NCBI RefSeq assembly: GCF_019890935.1
Contig: NZ_CP082335.1
Span: 1 to 49,168 of the forward strand
Origin: Exiguobacterium acetylicum
Lineage (GTDB): Bacteria > Bacillota > Bacilli > Exiguobacteriales > Exiguobacteriaceae
Direction of reading: 5' to 3'
DNA length: 49,168 nt
Shown piece after piece: positions 25,369 through 34,689 of this stretch (positions are counted from its first letter, which is position 1; each line of letters opens with the position of its first letter). A model generated the notes under the pieces. That model worked only from the letters and a program-made list of their open reading frames with translations. It was not told the DNA's origin and ran no database searches. The translations under genes and the position numbers were made by a program.

Positions 25369-27219
25369 TTAACGTCCACCTCCAGCCCCAAATAACTCAA
25401 GTTCTTCTTGAGTGACGTCTATTTTCAAATGCAATCTTTTACTTCCTGCAACAAATAGTGCTTCTCCACGTCTACCATCTGCTAATGTCTGTACCTCTCT
25501 TTCAGAGAGCGACATGAGCTTTTGTAACGCTTCGATATCCTTATCCCCTTGACCCATAATGAATTTATAGACCGGGTTATCAATTAACGCTTGGCCATAT
25601 CTTTGAACTGAAGGATCTAACATATCTACTAGGTTATGAAAAATTGACATTAATCCACCTTCACGTTTACGAATACGTTTTGAAGTGTTACGTAAAAATT
25701 GAAGTGGCTGCGGATGATCTGGATCAGCTAACAGGTATGTTTCATCAACAGCAATAAATACTCGTTCATCTTTATCTCTGCTCACTTCGTCCCAAACCCA
25801 TCCTAAGATGTTATAAAACTGAGCTCTCATAGTTCGTTCATCTGCTTCAAGTAGTTTATTTATATTGAGAACAATGAAGTCACTTTCAGCTTTAATTGTC
25901 GTTGCTCCATTCCACAAAAATGAATCTGCACCGATTGCACTTGATCGCAATCGCATCGCTAAAGTTTTCCATTCTTTTTCTGATTCATCGCTGGACGATC
26001 CATTTTCAGAACTCGTTTTAGAAGCTTCTAAAATTAGTTCGTATAACTCTTCTAGAGTCGGCCATTCTTCATTTGATAACGATGTAGGTTCGGTCGTCCA
26101 AGAGATACCCTTGCTCTTATAAAGAACTTCCAGAGCTCTTTCTAGTAGAACTTCTTCTAAAACCGTCATGTCTTTTAAGTACATTCTGAAGAATGATCGG
26201 AGAACCTGAAAATGTTGCGCTAGAGGTCCACGTTTAGCTTTCCCATCATCTACTTCAGTTTCAAACAGTGGATCACTTTCTTCGTCATCATCAGCTGGTA
26301 CTGCTCTGACTTGCAATGGATTAATGCGACCTTTTGGATCTCCTGCAGCATCAATATACTGCCCTCCAAGATTCTTACATAGATCTCCGTATTCATTTTC
26401 AGGATCGATTACGATCACTTTAGATCCCTGAGCCCATTCATTAGCTAATATTTTCTTTACTAAGGTTGACTTACCTACACCAGGCTTTCCGATAACTGTA
26501 ATGTTGCTATTCGTTCTATCTGACTGTCGAACCCAAAAATCTGTTAGTACAATCCCTCCAGCTGTATCTGTACCTAATAAAATCCCTTTACCGTCGTTCA
26601 ATCCAGAAAATACAAAGGGATAACTTGCAGCAGCCGTTTTGGCGGTCATATTTCGTTGTCCAATTGCAGTAATATTTTTTGGTACCATCTCCCAAGGAGT
26701 AAGTCCTTTTAAGCAATCTTCTTGTCTTAAAATCGGCGTTCGTGCTCTAAGCCCGCCTGCAGCTAACTCTGCTTCCACTCGTCTACACCGAGCTTCTAGA
26801 GATTCATCATTCTCTGCGCCTACTAGCAGAAGAGTCGTTAGATTCAAGACGCTTTGTTGATCTCTATCGATATCTTTTAATAATTGTTGAACATCTTTCA
26901 ATTGGTCTTCTGTTCGTTGTTGTTCAAATGGATTTTTGATTTCCATTAGTCGAGATGACAACTCACCACTAGACCGTCTAATTTCTTTTACAAGTTCAAA
27001 AGGATCTGTAGGATCAATTTGAATCGATACTGCCACACCATCCATATTCGCTACTCGAGATAACCATGCAGCAGACACCTGGTTAGGATACTGAGTGATT
27101 ACATAAGTACGTGCTACGCGATCTCCCCAAATTACTTTTTTTGGTTTAAATTCAATTATCATTGGAGAAATTTGTTCAATCAACGGAGATGTTTGTTCTA
27201 CTTTTTTTGCCATCTTCAC
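25369..27219 (-). CDS. virB4: VirB4-like T4SS ATPase
   Basis: 616 residues. Walker A is GKPGVGKSTLVKK near residue 245. The VirB4 C-terminal core follows, with VIVIDPENEYGDL, a Walker B region VFIAVDETYLLAD near 500, and DNPVYKFIMGQGDKD. VirB4 energises the conjugation channel. It is shorter at the N-terminus than usual because the upstream gene encodes what looks like the missing N-terminal part. The start is GTG at 27219 (overlapping the upstream stop) or ATG at 27213. Confidence 0.9.
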   Translation of the reverse strand: MKMAKKVEQTSPLIEQISPMIIEFKPKKVIWGDRVARTYVITQYPNQVSAAWLSRVANMDGVAVSIQIDPTDPFELVKEIRRSSGELSSRLMEIKNPFEQQRTEDQLKDVQQLLKDIDRDQQSVLNLTTLLLVGAENDESLEARCRRVEAELAAGGLRARTPILRQEDCLKGLTPWEMVPKNITAIGQRNMTAKTAAASYPFVFSGLNDGKGILLGTDTAGGIVLTDFWVRQSDRTNSNITVIGKPGVGKSTLVKKILANEWAQGSKVIVIDPENEYGDLCKNLGGQYIDAAGDPKGRINPLQVRAVPADDDEESDPLFETEVDDGKAKRGPLAQHFQVLRSFFRMYLKDMTVLEEVLLERALEVLYKSKGISWTTEPTSLSNEEWPTLEELYELILEASKTSSENGSSSDESEKEWKTLAMRLRSSAIGADSFLWNGATTIKAESDFIVLNINKLLEADERTMRAQFYNILGWVWDEVSRDKDERVFIAVDETYLLADPDHPQPLQFLRNTSKRIRKREGGLMSIFHNLVDMLDPSVQRYGQALIDNPVYKFIMGQGDKDIEALQKLMSLSEREVQTLADGRRGEALFVAGSKRLHLKIDVTQEELELFGAGGGR

Positions 27220-27815
27220 TTACCCTCCACATAATTAGTAAAATATGGCCCATTATCTTGCGGTGCTCTTTCATATGCTGCCTGTTGGGGATTCGAAAAA
27301 ATGAATAAAAGATCCCGTATTTCTTGATTAGTACATAAGTGTCCACCTAATCCAGCTGAGGTTAAATTAGCAGCAATTTCTGTGGTTCTTCTAATTAGTG
27401 TATTTTTCTCATACTCTGGATTTGATGAAACATCGCCTTCAAGTAATAGATAAAATTGTTGTTCAACTGCCTCACCACCAGAAGCCATGATTGCTGCATG
27501 TGACATTGCATTACCTAACAGTCTTTTCTTCATACCAACTGGTTCTTGGGATTGTTTTACTTTGAGTTGTTCGATAAAACCGTCCAAATCTACAGGTCTT
27601 GCGATTGAAAAGATTTTATACCTTGTATCAATCCCATTCATAACTTCAAAAAGTTGACGAATCCTCATATCTTTCTCGTTCTTAGATAAAAGCGACATAT
27701 TTACTGTTCCGACCCTAATAAGAGAGATTACCTTTTGATCTTTCCTAAAAATCAATCTGTCATTCACATCCGAAATATTGAACCAATTTTGAGCATTTTG
27801 TTTATTACTGTTCAT
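27216..27815 (-). CDS. VirB4 N-terminal-domain-like protein (split VirB4)
   Basis: 199 residues from the ATG. The content (KDQKVISLIRVGTVNMSLLS, IDTRYKIFSIARPVDLDGFI, NPEYEKNTLIRRTTEIAANL) resembles the N-terminal domain of VirB4/TraC ATPases, which normally precedes the P-loop part on one chain. The ATG at 27815 has no ribosome site. The frame stays open to 27866, where ATT (ten bases after GAGGTG in the PrgI gene tail) could start translation and add 17 basic residues (ITFKRKKVTTEEKNKIE). The stop overlaps the VirB4 start. Confidence 0.65.
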   Translation of the reverse strand: MNSNKQNAQNWFNISDVNDRLIFRKDQKVISLIRVGTVNMSLLSKNEKDMRIRQLFEVMNGIDTRYKIFSIARPVDLDGFIEQLKVKQSQEPVGMKKRLLGNAMSHAAIMASGGEAVEQQFYLLLEGDVSSNPEYEKNTLIRRTTEIAANLTSAGLGGHLCTNQEIRDLLFIFSNPQQAAYERAPQDNGPYFTNYVEGK

Positions 27816-27871
27816 TTCAATCTTATTTTTTTCTTCAGTCGTTACTTTTTTTCTTTTGAATGTAATGATGT

Positions 27872-28222
27872 CTATTCACCTCTATCAATTTTCGAATATA
27901 GATACCTTCTAGGTCTTTTTAGAAAGTCTTTATAGTACTGAACAAATTTTATGACCGATACACCTTCTCTTGGATCTTCGACAACAAGTAAGAACGAAAC
28001 GCCACCAAAGACTATAACGACTAAAGCTTTCACCAATCCTTTTACATCAATGATTAGATCTACCATTGAAACAATAATTAGGCCCACTATTCCGGCAATC
28101 AGGATTGCGATAATTTCTCGCAATCCTATACCGAAAATTTCAAACCTAGCTTTAATATTTTTGGGGATGATATATTTCGTTTCAGCTTGTTGGCTCATCA
28201 TTTTCTCTAAATCGAAATTCAT
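27872..28222 (-). CDS. PrgI/VirB3-like inner-membrane protein
   Basis: 116 residues with two membrane segments (IIAILIAGIVGLIIVSMVDLII and LVKALVVIVFGGVSFLLVV) and an N-terminal IPKNIKARFEIFGIGLREII, the PrgI/TcpE-like pattern. It directly precedes the VirB4 genes, as VirB3-like proteins do in Gram-positive conjugation clusters. Confidence 0.8.
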   Translation of the reverse strand: MNFDLEKMMSQQAETKYIIPKNIKARFEIFGIGLREIIAILIAGIVGLIIVSMVDLIIDVKGLVKALVVIVFGGVSFLLVVEDPREGVSVIKFVQYYKDFLKRPRRYLYSKIDRGE

Positions 28223-28230
28223 GATTCACC

Positions 28231-29103
28231 TCATTTTTTCATTGCCATTCTTGAAACTGCCATCATACTAATTTGTTGACCACTATTTGATCCCATCTTC
28301 CCTGTACCTGTAGAGTGAATATGTTCTTTGAGAATCGTTGGTACTTTAACAGCTACAATCAGTACACCAAAGAACAAACAGAATCCTAACAGTGCTTCTT
28401 CCGGGCCTTTAAACATAGTCTGCAAGGACTCGAAACCTATTTTTATTAGCAATAGTTGTGAAGCTTGCGCTAGCGATATTGCTAGCAATTGTCTCCACCA
28501 TGAGGAATACATCTCACTATTAGGGTTCATTAAAGATACTGCCATGAAGCAGCCAACTACAGCTAAAAATGCTAATTCTGCTGCTCGTATAGACGCTTGA
28601 ATAACGATGATGAACATTAAAATTACAATGGATATTACCATTACTAAAATAAATAAAGGTAAGAATTCCAGAGCTGCGAATGCTTTGAGCATATCCTTAA
28701 GTGATCCTTTACCTGCTGGGCTACCGAAACCGCCACCTTCTAGTTTGGCTACATCTATTGCTAAAGTAGTTCCAAACTTATAGATAGTGGTCACTATCCA
28801 AGGAACACTAATGATTACAGCTACAGATTTCACAACTCGAATGAGTATTTTTGCCGGATCAGCAACTTCATCACCGGACTCTTGAAGGATGTAACGAAAT
28901 AACATCTCTTTTGCTACAACTACTGATAGAAGAGTAATTCCGATTCCTTGAGCGTATATAATCGCATCCACGACGATATCCATCTCTAAAATTTTTATTC
29001 CAGATCCACCTATCTGAGCGAGTAAAACTAAAATAAAGTTAATAGCTCCATCAATCCAGTCTTCAAAGAGCGTGTTGATTGCTTTCGAAAGGAAACCGCC
29101 CAT
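28231..29103 (-). CDS. VirB6/TrbL-like polytopic channel protein
   Basis: 290 residues with five or six membrane segments, including VDAIIYAQGIGITLLSVVVA, SVAVIISVPWIVTTIYKFG, LPLFILVMVISIVILMFIIVI and LLGFCLFFGVLIVAVKVPTI. The C-terminus is cytoplasmic and basic. The EMLFRYILQESGDEVADPAK loop and general plan fit TrbL/VirB6-like proteins. It starts one base after the pilin-like gene stop with little ribosome site, so it is translationally coupled. Confidence 0.75.
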   Translation of the reverse strand: MGGFLSKAINTLFEDWIDGAINFILVLLAQIGGSGIKILEMDIVVDAIIYAQGIGITLLSVVVAKEMLFRYILQESGDEVADPAKILIRVVKSVAVIISVPWIVTTIYKFGTTLAIDVAKLEGGGFGSPAGKGSLKDMLKAFAALEFLPLFILVMVISIVILMFIIVIQASIRAAELAFLAVVGCFMAVSLMNPNSEMYSSWWRQLLAISLAQASQLLLIKIGFESLQTMFKGPEEALLGFCLFFGVLIVAVKVPTILKEHIHSTGTGKMGSNSGQQISMMAVSRMAMKK

Positions 29104-29104
29104 C

Positions 29105-29497
29105 TTAAGTGTAGTACGTTACGATAATCGCAATTAGTGATACAGCTGATAGACAAATTGCAAGCCCGATGAATACATTCTTCATTTGTTTTTTAATTTC
29201 ATTTCGTGAACCTGGATCATCAGTCATTGCATACTTTAGTCCTAGTCCAATCATGATAAAGCCTGCTACCGCTCCAGCAATTGCTGTAATCCATCCACCT
29301 GCATCACCTAAAAGTGTCTTAGTGTCTGAGAATAAGGAAGGTGTGCCTGAAGTTGCGCCTTTTTTTTCAGCTGCTTCTGCTAAAGGACTTGTAAGGACTA
29401 AAACCATCATGGCAATTGATAAAGTAACTAGTGCATTCAGGTTCTTTTTGATTTTGTTCCCCATCACATTACTTTGCTTGTTCTTCTTGAAATTCAT
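29105..29497 (-). CDS. VirB2-like T4SS pilin/channel subunit
   Basis: 130 residues with a signal-peptide-like N-terminus (LNALVTLSIAMMVLVLTSPL, then AEA) and two further hydrophobic helices (WITAIAGAVAGFIMIGLGLKY and VFIGLAICLSAVSLIAIIVTY) separated by a charged loop, the TrbC/VirB2 plan. Two starts are possible: 29497, eleven bases after GGAGG and overlapping the coupling-protein gene by 29 bases, or 29464, directly after that gene's stop. Confidence 0.75.
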   Translation of the reverse strand: MNFKKNKQSNVMGNKIKKNLNALVTLSIAMMVLVLTSPLAEAAEKKGATSGTPSLFSDTKTLLGDAGGWITAIAGAVAGFIMIGLGLKYAMTDDPGSRNEIKKQMKNVFIGLAICLSAVSLIAIIVTYYT

Positions 29498-31400
29498 CTA
29501 ATTCATTTCCTCCTTCTAGTTCTCGAATTTGTTCTAATGCTGATTTTTCTTTCTTTACACTTTCTGTTTTGCTTTCCAGTTTCTTTTCTACTACCTCAAT
29601 AACTTGAGGCAGTTTTTCGGCATTCCTCCTTTCAATGAGCACTGGTTTGTGCTTATTAAATTCATTCATTGCTGACCATTCTGATATATCAGGAGCAGTC
29701 AATTTAGAAGGGAATTGCCCTGATCTCAATATAAGTGTCATCCCACTTGGCCACCGTTCAATTTCATCTGGTAAAAGTAGAGAGCGACTTGTTAAACTAG
29801 TGCTCGTCGTTCCACTCGCCTCTAAATTTTTATAGTTGTTAGAAACGCTATTTGTTGAAATGGTATATTTACCAGTTTTTTCTGAGATGGCTTTAGCTGT
29901 ATCAATATCAGTGGTTCTTAGGAAAATCCAAACTAAGCAGTTTCCCGTAATCGTTTTCGCAGCATCACCATAAGTTGTTTTCAATTGGTTCAAGTCTTGT
30001 AAAGCTAAAGTGAACCTCATACCACGACCAGCTGCTACAGTAATTTTTGTATCAAACTTTGAAATCTGAGGCATATTCCCGAACTCGTCTAAGAAAAAAT
30101 TCACTTGAACGGGTAATCTTCCATCAAAGTAGTTCGCTTCTTTTACTAATTTTGAGTAGAGTTGATCAATGTAGAGACTTGCTAATAGATGTCTTGAAGT
30201 TGTTTCATCAGGAATGACTAAGAAAACAACGGATTTTACTGTTCCTATATCTTCAAGACGATGATCATTTTCTTCCGTCATCAAGGCAATGTTAGGATCC
30301 GAGAATAATAGTAAATTGGATGCTGCACCACTGAAGAAGCTCCCTCGTTGTCTAGAAGGTGCTAAGGCTGCAACTGTAAAGGCATCCCTCGCAGGATGTT
30401 CATGATTGAGTTCCATCATGAGATTGTTAAGAGGAATGTATTCTTCAGAAGTATCTGGATCGACAATTGGTTGCCCGAAATCACGAAGTAATCTAAATAC
30501 TGAGATTAAGTTCTGCTTTGCTGGGTTTGTCTCTTCAATTGCGATATACATGATTAATGCTGTAGTTACTGATAGCTCACCGTTTGCCCAAATCGGATCA
30601 CCTTTCCGTTCTTTTTGAAATACGATCATGTAGGCTAAATCTCGTGCGCGCTCCGTAGCTAAAGCTAATTGATCTTGCTTAGATAATTCAGGGTCATTCA
30701 AGGCTTCTACGACCGTCTGCATAGGATTCCATGTATTACTTTTTTTGCCCGGATCTCTTAAATCGATTTTTATTACCTTGTAACCTTCGCTTTTCAAGTA
30801 ACCACTTGTGAGGTTAAACAACTCACCTTTTGGATCTGTTATGACCATACTTTCTCCAGCTTTACCTGTTAAATAAATCGAAGGCATTAACGACTTTCGA
30901 GATTTACCTGAACGGGTAGACCCTAAAAGCAAAGTATGTGATGCATCATGAACGTAATAGGCTCTTTGAGTTTTGGAATCCATCCCTAGAACTACTCCAC
31001 CTGAATTCGGACGAGTACCATTCGTCATGATCCACGTTCCATTAGATGACTGCATTTCTTTATTAGTAGAAAATCGTGCAGTTCCAAACTGTCCTTTACC
31101 AGTCGCTTCAGGTCCGCCTAAACCTCTCAGTTTCTCGTTCTTGATTTTTATTGGTCCCATTAAAAATAGAGAAAGTGTAAATAATAAAATTGGAGCCTGA
31201 ACATACATAAACAATCTCAGCGTTGTCTCAGAATCAAGCATCAAGAACCATGATTCTACAAGATCAACTGAGGAAGCCCATTTTTTCATAGTCTCAACAG
31301 GATTAGTCTCAATGTACTCTGGAATACGTAAAAGAGATGGAACAAACATCAAGTCTGCTATTGCTATTGCTAGCACTACTAATATTTTTACTTTTAACAT
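29469..31400 (-). CDS. virD4: VirD4/TraG coupling protein (T4CP)
   Basis: 643 residues with N-terminal membrane segments (7-25 and 65-83). Walker A is LLGSTRSGKS near 160-168, and VITDPKGELFNLTSGY and Walker B VNFFLDEFGNMP (near 412) are TraG/VirD4 hallmarks. It brings the relaxase-DNA complex to the channel. The C-terminal ~50 residues are charged and could contact the relaxosome. It lies between the relaxase and channel genes; AAGGTGATCC precedes the ATG. Confidence 0.93.
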   Translation of the reverse strand: MLKVKILVVLAIAIADLMFVPSLLRIPEYIETNPVETMKKWASSVDLVESWFLMLDSETTLRLFMYVQAPILLFTLSLFLMGPIKIKNEKLRGLGGPEATGKGQFGTARFSTNKEMQSSNGTWIMTNGTRPNSGGVVLGMDSKTQRAYYVHDASHTLLLGSTRSGKSRKSLMPSIYLTGKAGESMVITDPKGELFNLTSGYLKSEGYKVIKIDLRDPGKKSNTWNPMQTVVEALNDPELSKQDQLALATERARDLAYMIVFQKERKGDPIWANGELSVTTALIMYIAIEETNPAKQNLISVFRLLRDFGQPIVDPDTSEEYIPLNNLMMELNHEHPARDAFTVAALAPSRQRGSFFSGAASNLLLFSDPNIALMTEENDHRLEDIGTVKSVVFLVIPDETTSRHLLASLYIDQLYSKLVKEANYFDGRLPVQVNFFLDEFGNMPQISKFDTKITVAAGRGMRFTLALQDLNQLKTTYGDAAKTITGNCLVWIFLRTTDIDTAKAISEKTGKYTISTNSVSNNYKNLEASGTTSTSLTSRSLLLPDEIERWPSGMTLILRSGQFPSKLTAPDISEWSAMNEFNKHKPVLIERRNAEKLPQVIEVVEKKLESKTESVKKEKSALEQIRELEGGNELDEFQEEQAK

Positions 31401-31408
31401 GGATCACC

Positions 31409-33820
31409 TTACCTTTCTCGTGAGTTCTTTCTCTCGTTATTCTTTTCTTTCATCAATCTTTTACGAAGTCTTCTCTGCGCTTCGTATTCAGATTGATTGA
31501 TTTCATTTCGAAGCCCTTTAAATGCGCCTTTCCATAAGTCAGTAATTACACTTATTTGTACATTTTCTTTTGGATAGTTATAAACATCCTTTAGACCACT
31601 TAGCTTTAAATCTGAGATCATGTATCTGTATTCTTGTTTAGAGAGCGATACATTCCCTCCGTATCTCTCCATCTCTATATTTCTACTATTTACAGCCTTT
31701 ACTACATCCTCAATATTCTTTTCAGGAATCTGGCTTTGTGTATTTTCATTCCATGTACTCAATACTTCAGTAACTTGTTTTTCATCCATCCCGCTTGATA
31801 TGAGTATTGTAGCTGCTCTGTTTAAAGTGATACGCTCAGTGTTTTTTAGCTCCCATTTAGCGTTAAGAGCATTTAAATTGATGATTGTTTGGTTTTTCTG
31901 TCCTTTTCGTTCCAGGAGTTGCTTCAAGTCTGGATTTTCTAACGGCACTTTTGACAGATCAATGAGCTTTTGAAGTGACTTGATGTGGCTTGGAGATAAT
32001 GATTCAATGTTACTCTTATCAATCTTCATCTCTACTTCCCGAAGGACTTTAATTGCGCTCTCCCTGTTTGGGCTAAACTCATATGTGTTTGAGAATGGAT
32101 ATTTCATGTTTAATCCAGATTCATTTGTGAGCTTAGTCCAGACATTTTGTCCGGCCATGAACTTTTGAGTCGCTACTTTACTAAATTGTTTTTCAATCCA
32201 GTTAGATTGTGATTCAAACGGTATATTATTTTTCTCTAAGCAATTTTTTAATACGGATAGTTGCTTAATCGGATCTATATTAGCCTCTTTCATAATAATC
32301 AATTGTTTGAACACCGTATTTCTCATGTCATGTTCAGACAAAGTCATATTTGAAAGTGCTTGAGTAAGCTCCTTCTTTTCAACTAGTAATTCTAATTTCC
32401 GTACAACTTCAAATGGTGGTTCACTTTTTAAATCCAAGGATCGTTTTAGCATTTCCCACTCCATTTTGTTCATGCTTAATTTCTTACTTAAGTTTGTTGA
32501 AGGTGTATCGAGATTAAATTTAGCTTTCAGAAAAGGTGAATACATTGCTAAGTCACTTACTTTAGACTCAACATTGGTTACCTCTACTTTATTACTGTCT
32601 AGAAACTCCTTAAGCGTTATTTCCATCCCGGCGTTTTCTCTCAATTCTTCAAACACCTTAACCATTTCGTTCTTATTCAAGCCCTTATCTAGTAAAAGAC
32701 TTTTCGTAACTTCAGTTACTTGTTTCTCCAAAGACTTAATAGGAGCTTTAGAATTCAAAAGTGCCTGTTTAAAATCTAGAACGTTTTTTTGCTTTACCTC
32801 TACTCGATTTGATTTCCGATATAAATCAACCGATTTTAAAATTTGATTTGATAGTCTCTTTTCTAAATCCTTGAGCGCATTATTTGTAGAGTCCTCAATT
32901 TTTTGTTCGTCTTTCAAATGAAACTTTGCTAATTTTTGAACGGCTTCAAGATAATTAGCCATTTCAGATTTAAACTGTGGTTGGTTTAGTATCCACTTCG
33001 AGAAATTATTCAATTCTGTTTTAACCTCTTCAGGCATATATCCGTATGCAAGTCGTCCTTTAGTAGGGATCATCTCTGCAAGTTGATTAAACTCTGCATA
33101 CACTGCCTTTAGTTGTTTAGGATCCAGCTTAATTTCATTTGGAATGTCACTCTCTTTTCCGACAAGACTTAGAACACTCTTATCTAAAAGCTGTTTTGCA
33201 ACTTCACCAATGTTGTCTCTGCTTATTGTTTTTAAAATATTTAGCTGTTGTCGCTCCTCTTTAGCAATATGCTTCAGAAAAATATTTCGTACATTTCTCA
33301 TTTCTTTACAATCTAGTTTTCCTTCTTCTTTTTGAGGTTTTTTCTCCCACATCATTAGATGGACATGAGGATGTCCTAATTCTTCATGGTAAGCTGCTAC
33401 CCATTTTCCGTTGCTACTATTGATGCCCATCTCTTTAAAGACTTGATCGGTTGTAGCACGCATGAATCTTTCCCAATCTCCTTTTTTTTCGAATCCAAGG
33501 TTGGCTGCATCATCCCCCCTCAATGAAATTATGTACTGCCAAACAATCCCCTTATGCTTTGATAATTCATTTTGAATGGTAGTAAGTGAAATAATTTCAT
33601 CCTGACTTTTTCCAAAAAGTCCATGTGATCCAGGTCTTTCAGATGCATATTTGACATGTCCTGCAGCCGTTTCAGGTGAAAACTCATCTAATACGCTTTT
33701 TGAATTATTCATGACTGTTCCTGGTCGAGTTGCAATGTACGTCGCATAATTACGATTCAACTTCTGATTCGTTGCTGTAGGAGTTTTAAAGCGCATCTTC
33801 ACTATCAAAGGAGAATTCAT
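31409..33820 (-). CDS. Relaxase (MobP/MobL-like)
   Basis: 803 residues. The N-terminal ~170 residues form the relaxase domain: candidate catalytic tyrosines Y25 and Y28 in NYATYIATRPG, and the metal-binding histidines H150-P-H152-V-H154 after HEELG. This matches the MOBP2/MOBL type known from Gram-positive plasmids, as I recall it. The remaining ~600 residues are largely helical and charged with no primase or helicase motif. The start overlaps the RHH gene by four bases and follows GGGAGG. It nicks oriT and pilots the strand. Confidence 0.88.
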   Translation of the reverse strand: MNSPLIVKMRFKTPTATNQKLNRNYATYIATRPGTVMNNSKSVLDEFSPETAAGHVKYASERPGSHGLFGKSQDEIISLTTIQNELSKHKGIVWQYIISLRGDDAANLGFEKKGDWERFMRATTDQVFKEMGINSSNGKWVAAYHEELGHPHVHLMMWEKKPQKEEGKLDCKEMRNVRNIFLKHIAKEERQQLNILKTISRDNIGEVAKQLLDKSVLSLVGKESDIPNEIKLDPKQLKAVYAEFNQLAEMIPTKGRLAYGYMPEEVKTELNNFSKWILNQPQFKSEMANYLEAVQKLAKFHLKDEQKIEDSTNNALKDLEKRLSNQILKSVDLYRKSNRVEVKQKNVLDFKQALLNSKAPIKSLEKQVTEVTKSLLLDKGLNKNEMVKVFEELRENAGMEITLKEFLDSNKVEVTNVESKVSDLAMYSPFLKAKFNLDTPSTNLSKKLSMNKMEWEMLKRSLDLKSEPPFEVVRKLELLVEKKELTQALSNMTLSEHDMRNTVFKQLIIMKEANIDPIKQLSVLKNCLEKNNIPFESQSNWIEKQFSKVATQKFMAGQNVWTKLTNESGLNMKYPFSNTYEFSPNRESAIKVLREVEMKIDKSNIESLSPSHIKSLQKLIDLSKVPLENPDLKQLLERKGQKNQTIINLNALNAKWELKNTERITLNRAATILISSGMDEKQVTEVLSTWNENTQSQIPEKNIEDVVKAVNSRNIEMERYGGNVSLSKQEYRYMISDLKLSGLKDVYNYPKENVQISVITDLWKGAFKGLRNEINQSEYEAQRRLRKRLMKEKNNERKNSRER

Positions 33821-34206
33821 TTAAGACCGCCTCCCATCACTGTCTCAAATGGTTTTTTTAGATCATCTACAGCTTTTACTCGAGCTTTGGTGTATGAGCT
33901 TAGAACATCAAATGTAGTAGCCTCGTCTAAATACTCGATTAGAAGATTTTGGGCTACCCCTGAGAAGATTGCTCCTTTAGACAATAATTTGGCTAGTCGT
34001 TCAATTTTAGGATCCAGTGCATTATCGAGGGCCTTCGTTAAGTCTGCTACGATGGAGTCTTTTACTGACTCTTTCGTTTCGTTTTCAATGTATTGTAGAC
34101 ACGCTTTTTCAATCAGGTTTGATCGATTAATACCAAACTCTTCAGATAAGTTATCAATCTCTTCCACCACGTTTTCAGGAAGATAAATATGTACTCTTTT
34201 ATTCAC
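33817..34206 (-). CDS. RHH relaxosome accessory protein (MobC-like)
   Basis: 129 residues. The N-terminal RHH motif is KRVHIYLPENVVEEIDNLSE, with GINRSNLIEKACLQYIENE as the second helix pair; a helical C-terminal part probably mediates multimerisation. The start is GTG at 34206, behind AAAGGAGGTG. Its place directly before the relaxase and after an oriT-like region suggests binding to oriT repeats and autoregulation. Confidence 0.75.
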   Translation of the reverse strand: MNKRVHIYLPENVVEEIDNLSEEFGINRSNLIEKACLQYIENETKESVKDSIVADLTKALDNALDPKIERLAKLLSKGAIFSGVAQNLLIEYLDEATTFDVLSSYTKARVKAVDDLKKPFETVMGGGLK

Positions 34207-34227
34207 TGTATCACCTCCTTTCTTCAT

Positions 34228-34467
34228 CTGTCACACTCCAAAACCGTCCTATCAAAACGTTCAAATGAATGACAGCACACGATTTTATAAATTGGTTCAT
34301 TTTTAGCACACAATCTAGCACACGCTAGATTGGCTCAGTGACAGGCTTTGCCTGGCATCTGTAACAAGACGTGGCACACGTCTCTTATCCTGCCTATTTT
34401 TTTGGACTGATCTTTGTCCAAAAAAGGATCGTCACTTGATTTCTAGGGACGATTTGTTTTTACGCTT
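34228..34467. other. oriT: oriT-like region with multiple inverted repeats
   Basis: The 240-base noncoding gap before the relaxosome gene holds several inverted repeats: AATCTAGC-acac-GCTAGATT (34312-34331), AGACGTG-gca-CACGTCT (34367-34383), TTTTTTGGAC / GTCCAAAAAA (34398-34425) and ATCGTC / GACGAT around 34429-34452. Repeated AGCACAC motifs lie near 34274-34323. An oriT is usually next to the relaxase operon and rich in such repeats. The nic site cannot be fixed by eye. Confidence 0.55.
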
Positions 34468-34662
34468 TTAGTTTTTTCTGATGCTCTGTTCAAAGCGATC
34501 TAAAGCTAGTTTCGCAACGTTTTTCTGTATATAGATTTGTTCAAGATCTACTCTTTCTACAGCGGTTCTTCCAGAAGATAACTCACCGATTTCTCTTTCG
34601 TTTGGTAAGGAGACTCCAAATTTCTGAGCCCATCCTTCAATTGTCCAACGTTGATTCCCCAT
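34468..34662 (-). CDS. Small soluble protein of unknown function
   Basis: 64 residues beginning MGNQRWTIEGWAQKFGV, possibly a short helical protein with an HTH-like first part. The ribosome site is weak (AGGTAGTGGGAAT). It lies between the oriT-like region and a small membrane protein on the transfer strand. No family recognised. Confidence 0.5.
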   Translation of the reverse strand: MGNQRWTIEGWAQKFGVSLPNEREIGELSSGRTAVERVDLEQIYIQKNVAKLALDRFEQSIRKN

Positions 34663-34689
34663 ATTCCCACTACCTAACTTTTAATTGAT

